Source: Desulfovibrio sp. UBA4079 (GTDB lineage: Bacteria > Desulfobacterota > Desulfovibrionia > Desulfovibrionales > Desulfovibrionaceae). From it: a stretch of DNA of 5,808 nucleotides. Where the stretch lies: assembly GCA_002382645.1 (NCBI GenBank), contig DFYP01000001.1, forward strand, positions 1 to 5,808. The letters run 5' to 3'. Shown piece after piece: positions 5,342-5,808 of the stretch. The notes beneath the pieces were generated by a model. The model saw only the letters and a program-made list of their open reading frames with translations, did no database searches and had not been told where the DNA came from. The stretch's first letter is position 1. Every line of letters starts with the position of its first letter. The position numbers and the translations under genes are program-made.

Positions 5342-5808
5342 ATGGCTCCCTCCAACGCCACATTCCGCGCTGTCTGGCGCATTCCCTTGATATACGCCGC
5401 CCTGGCCGCGCTCTGGATCCTCTTCTCGGACGCGGCCGTGCGGCTTCTGGCCCAGGACGCGGCCGCGCTCTCCCGGATGCAGACCTCCAAGGGCTGGTTC
5501 TTCGTGGCCTGCACGGCCCTGCTTCTGGCCGCGCTCCTGGCCCGCGAGTACCGCGTCCTCCTGGCCCACCAGCGCCAGCTGGAGCACCTGAACCGGCTCT
5601 ACGCCGTGCTCAGCCAGGTGAACCAGAGCATTGTGCGCGAAGAGGACCGCGGCCGTCTGTTCCAGGAGATCTGCCGCATCGCCCTGGAGTTCGGGGGCTT
5701 CCGGCTGGCCTGGATCGGTGGGGTGGCCGGGGTGGAGGGCGGGCTCACCGTGCTGGCCGCGGCCGGGGCCGCACCCGCGGTCCTGGGCCGCCCCGGCGGG
5801 CCGGGCTG
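5342..5808 (+). CDS. Membrane sensor protein with GAF-like domain, N-terminal fragment
   Basis: The frame is open from ATG 5342 to the right edge (155 codons). A TAA at 5330-5332 in the same frame, 12 bases upstream, makes this the first usable ATG. Residues about 14-36 (IPLIYAALAALWILFSD, then AAVRLL) and 52-67 (WFFVACTALLLAALLA) are membrane helices joined by a short loop ending in MQTSKGW. This two-helix module is common at the N-terminus of signalling proteins. A coiled linker (about 70-84) leads to LNRLYAVLSQVNQSIVREED and FQEICRIALEFGGFRLAWIG, typical of the beginning of a GAF domain. Such proteins end in a histidine kinase, GGDEF or EAL output, which lies outside the window, so the output is unknown. 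The ribosome site is odd: GGAG (5335-5338) is only 3 bases from ATG, suggesting modest translation. Confidence 0.83.
   Translation, partial: MAPSNATFRAVWRIPLIYAALAALWILFSDAAVRLLAQDAAALSRMQTSKGWFFVACTALLLAALLAREYRVLLAHQRQLEHLNRLYAVLSQVNQSIVREEDRGRLFQEICRIALEFGGFRLAWIGGVAGVEGGLTVLAAAGAAPAVLGRPGGPG

Noticed and set aside
4025..5587. 520-codon minus-strand frame across argS, the SPOR gene and the sensor start
   Set aside because: It is Leu/Gly-rich repetitive sequence generated by the Lys/Ala linker repeat and GC bias, and it crosses a strong terminator and several real genes.

Overview
The window is very GC-rich, strongly GC-biased at third codon positions, and looks like an ordinary stretch of bacterial chromosome. 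A PhoB-type two-component pair, argS followed directly by a SPOR-domain gene, and the protein sequence flavour suggest a high-GC deltaproteobacterium such as a Desulfovibrionaceae member. That assignment comes from memory of similar sequences, not from a search. No rRNA, tRNA, CRISPR array, insertion sequence or phage gene was seen.

Layout, left to right. (1) Bases 1-864, minus strand: a PhoB-like response regulator (GTG start) followed 7 nt later by the N-terminus of a membrane sensor kinase that runs off the left edge. (2) Bases 865-1167: a divergent regulatory region with a Pho-box-like direct repeat, three TGTCAC/GTGACA motifs, a 30-bp imperfect inverted repeat, and a possible promoter and leader hairpin for the next gene. 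(3) Bases 1168-1386, plus strand: a small 72-residue aromatic-rich protein of unknown function, ending in a strong terminator at 1419-1460. (4) Bases 1471-2682, minus strand: a 12-helix MFS transporter, convergent with the small gene. (5) Bases 2683-2781: the divergent MFS/argS spacer with a perfect 12-bp palindrome. (6) Bases 2782-5224, plus strand: argS and, 16 nt later, a bitopic membrane protein with an Ala/Lys/Pro/Glu-rich linker and a C-terminal SPOR domain. The pair ends in a textbook terminator at 5249-5277. (7) Bases 5342-5808, plus strand: the N-terminus of a membrane sensor with two helices and the start of a GAF-like domain, cut by the right edge.

How the parts relate. The left pair probably senses phosphate or a related signal and may regulate itself through the Pho-box-like repeat. 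argS and the SPOR gene look co-transcribed, linking a translation housekeeping gene with a probable peptidoglycan-binding envelope protein. The MFS gene and the small gene each appear to be single transcription units. No clearly new multi-gene system is visible. The least explained items are the 72-residue protein and the dense regulatory region beside it.
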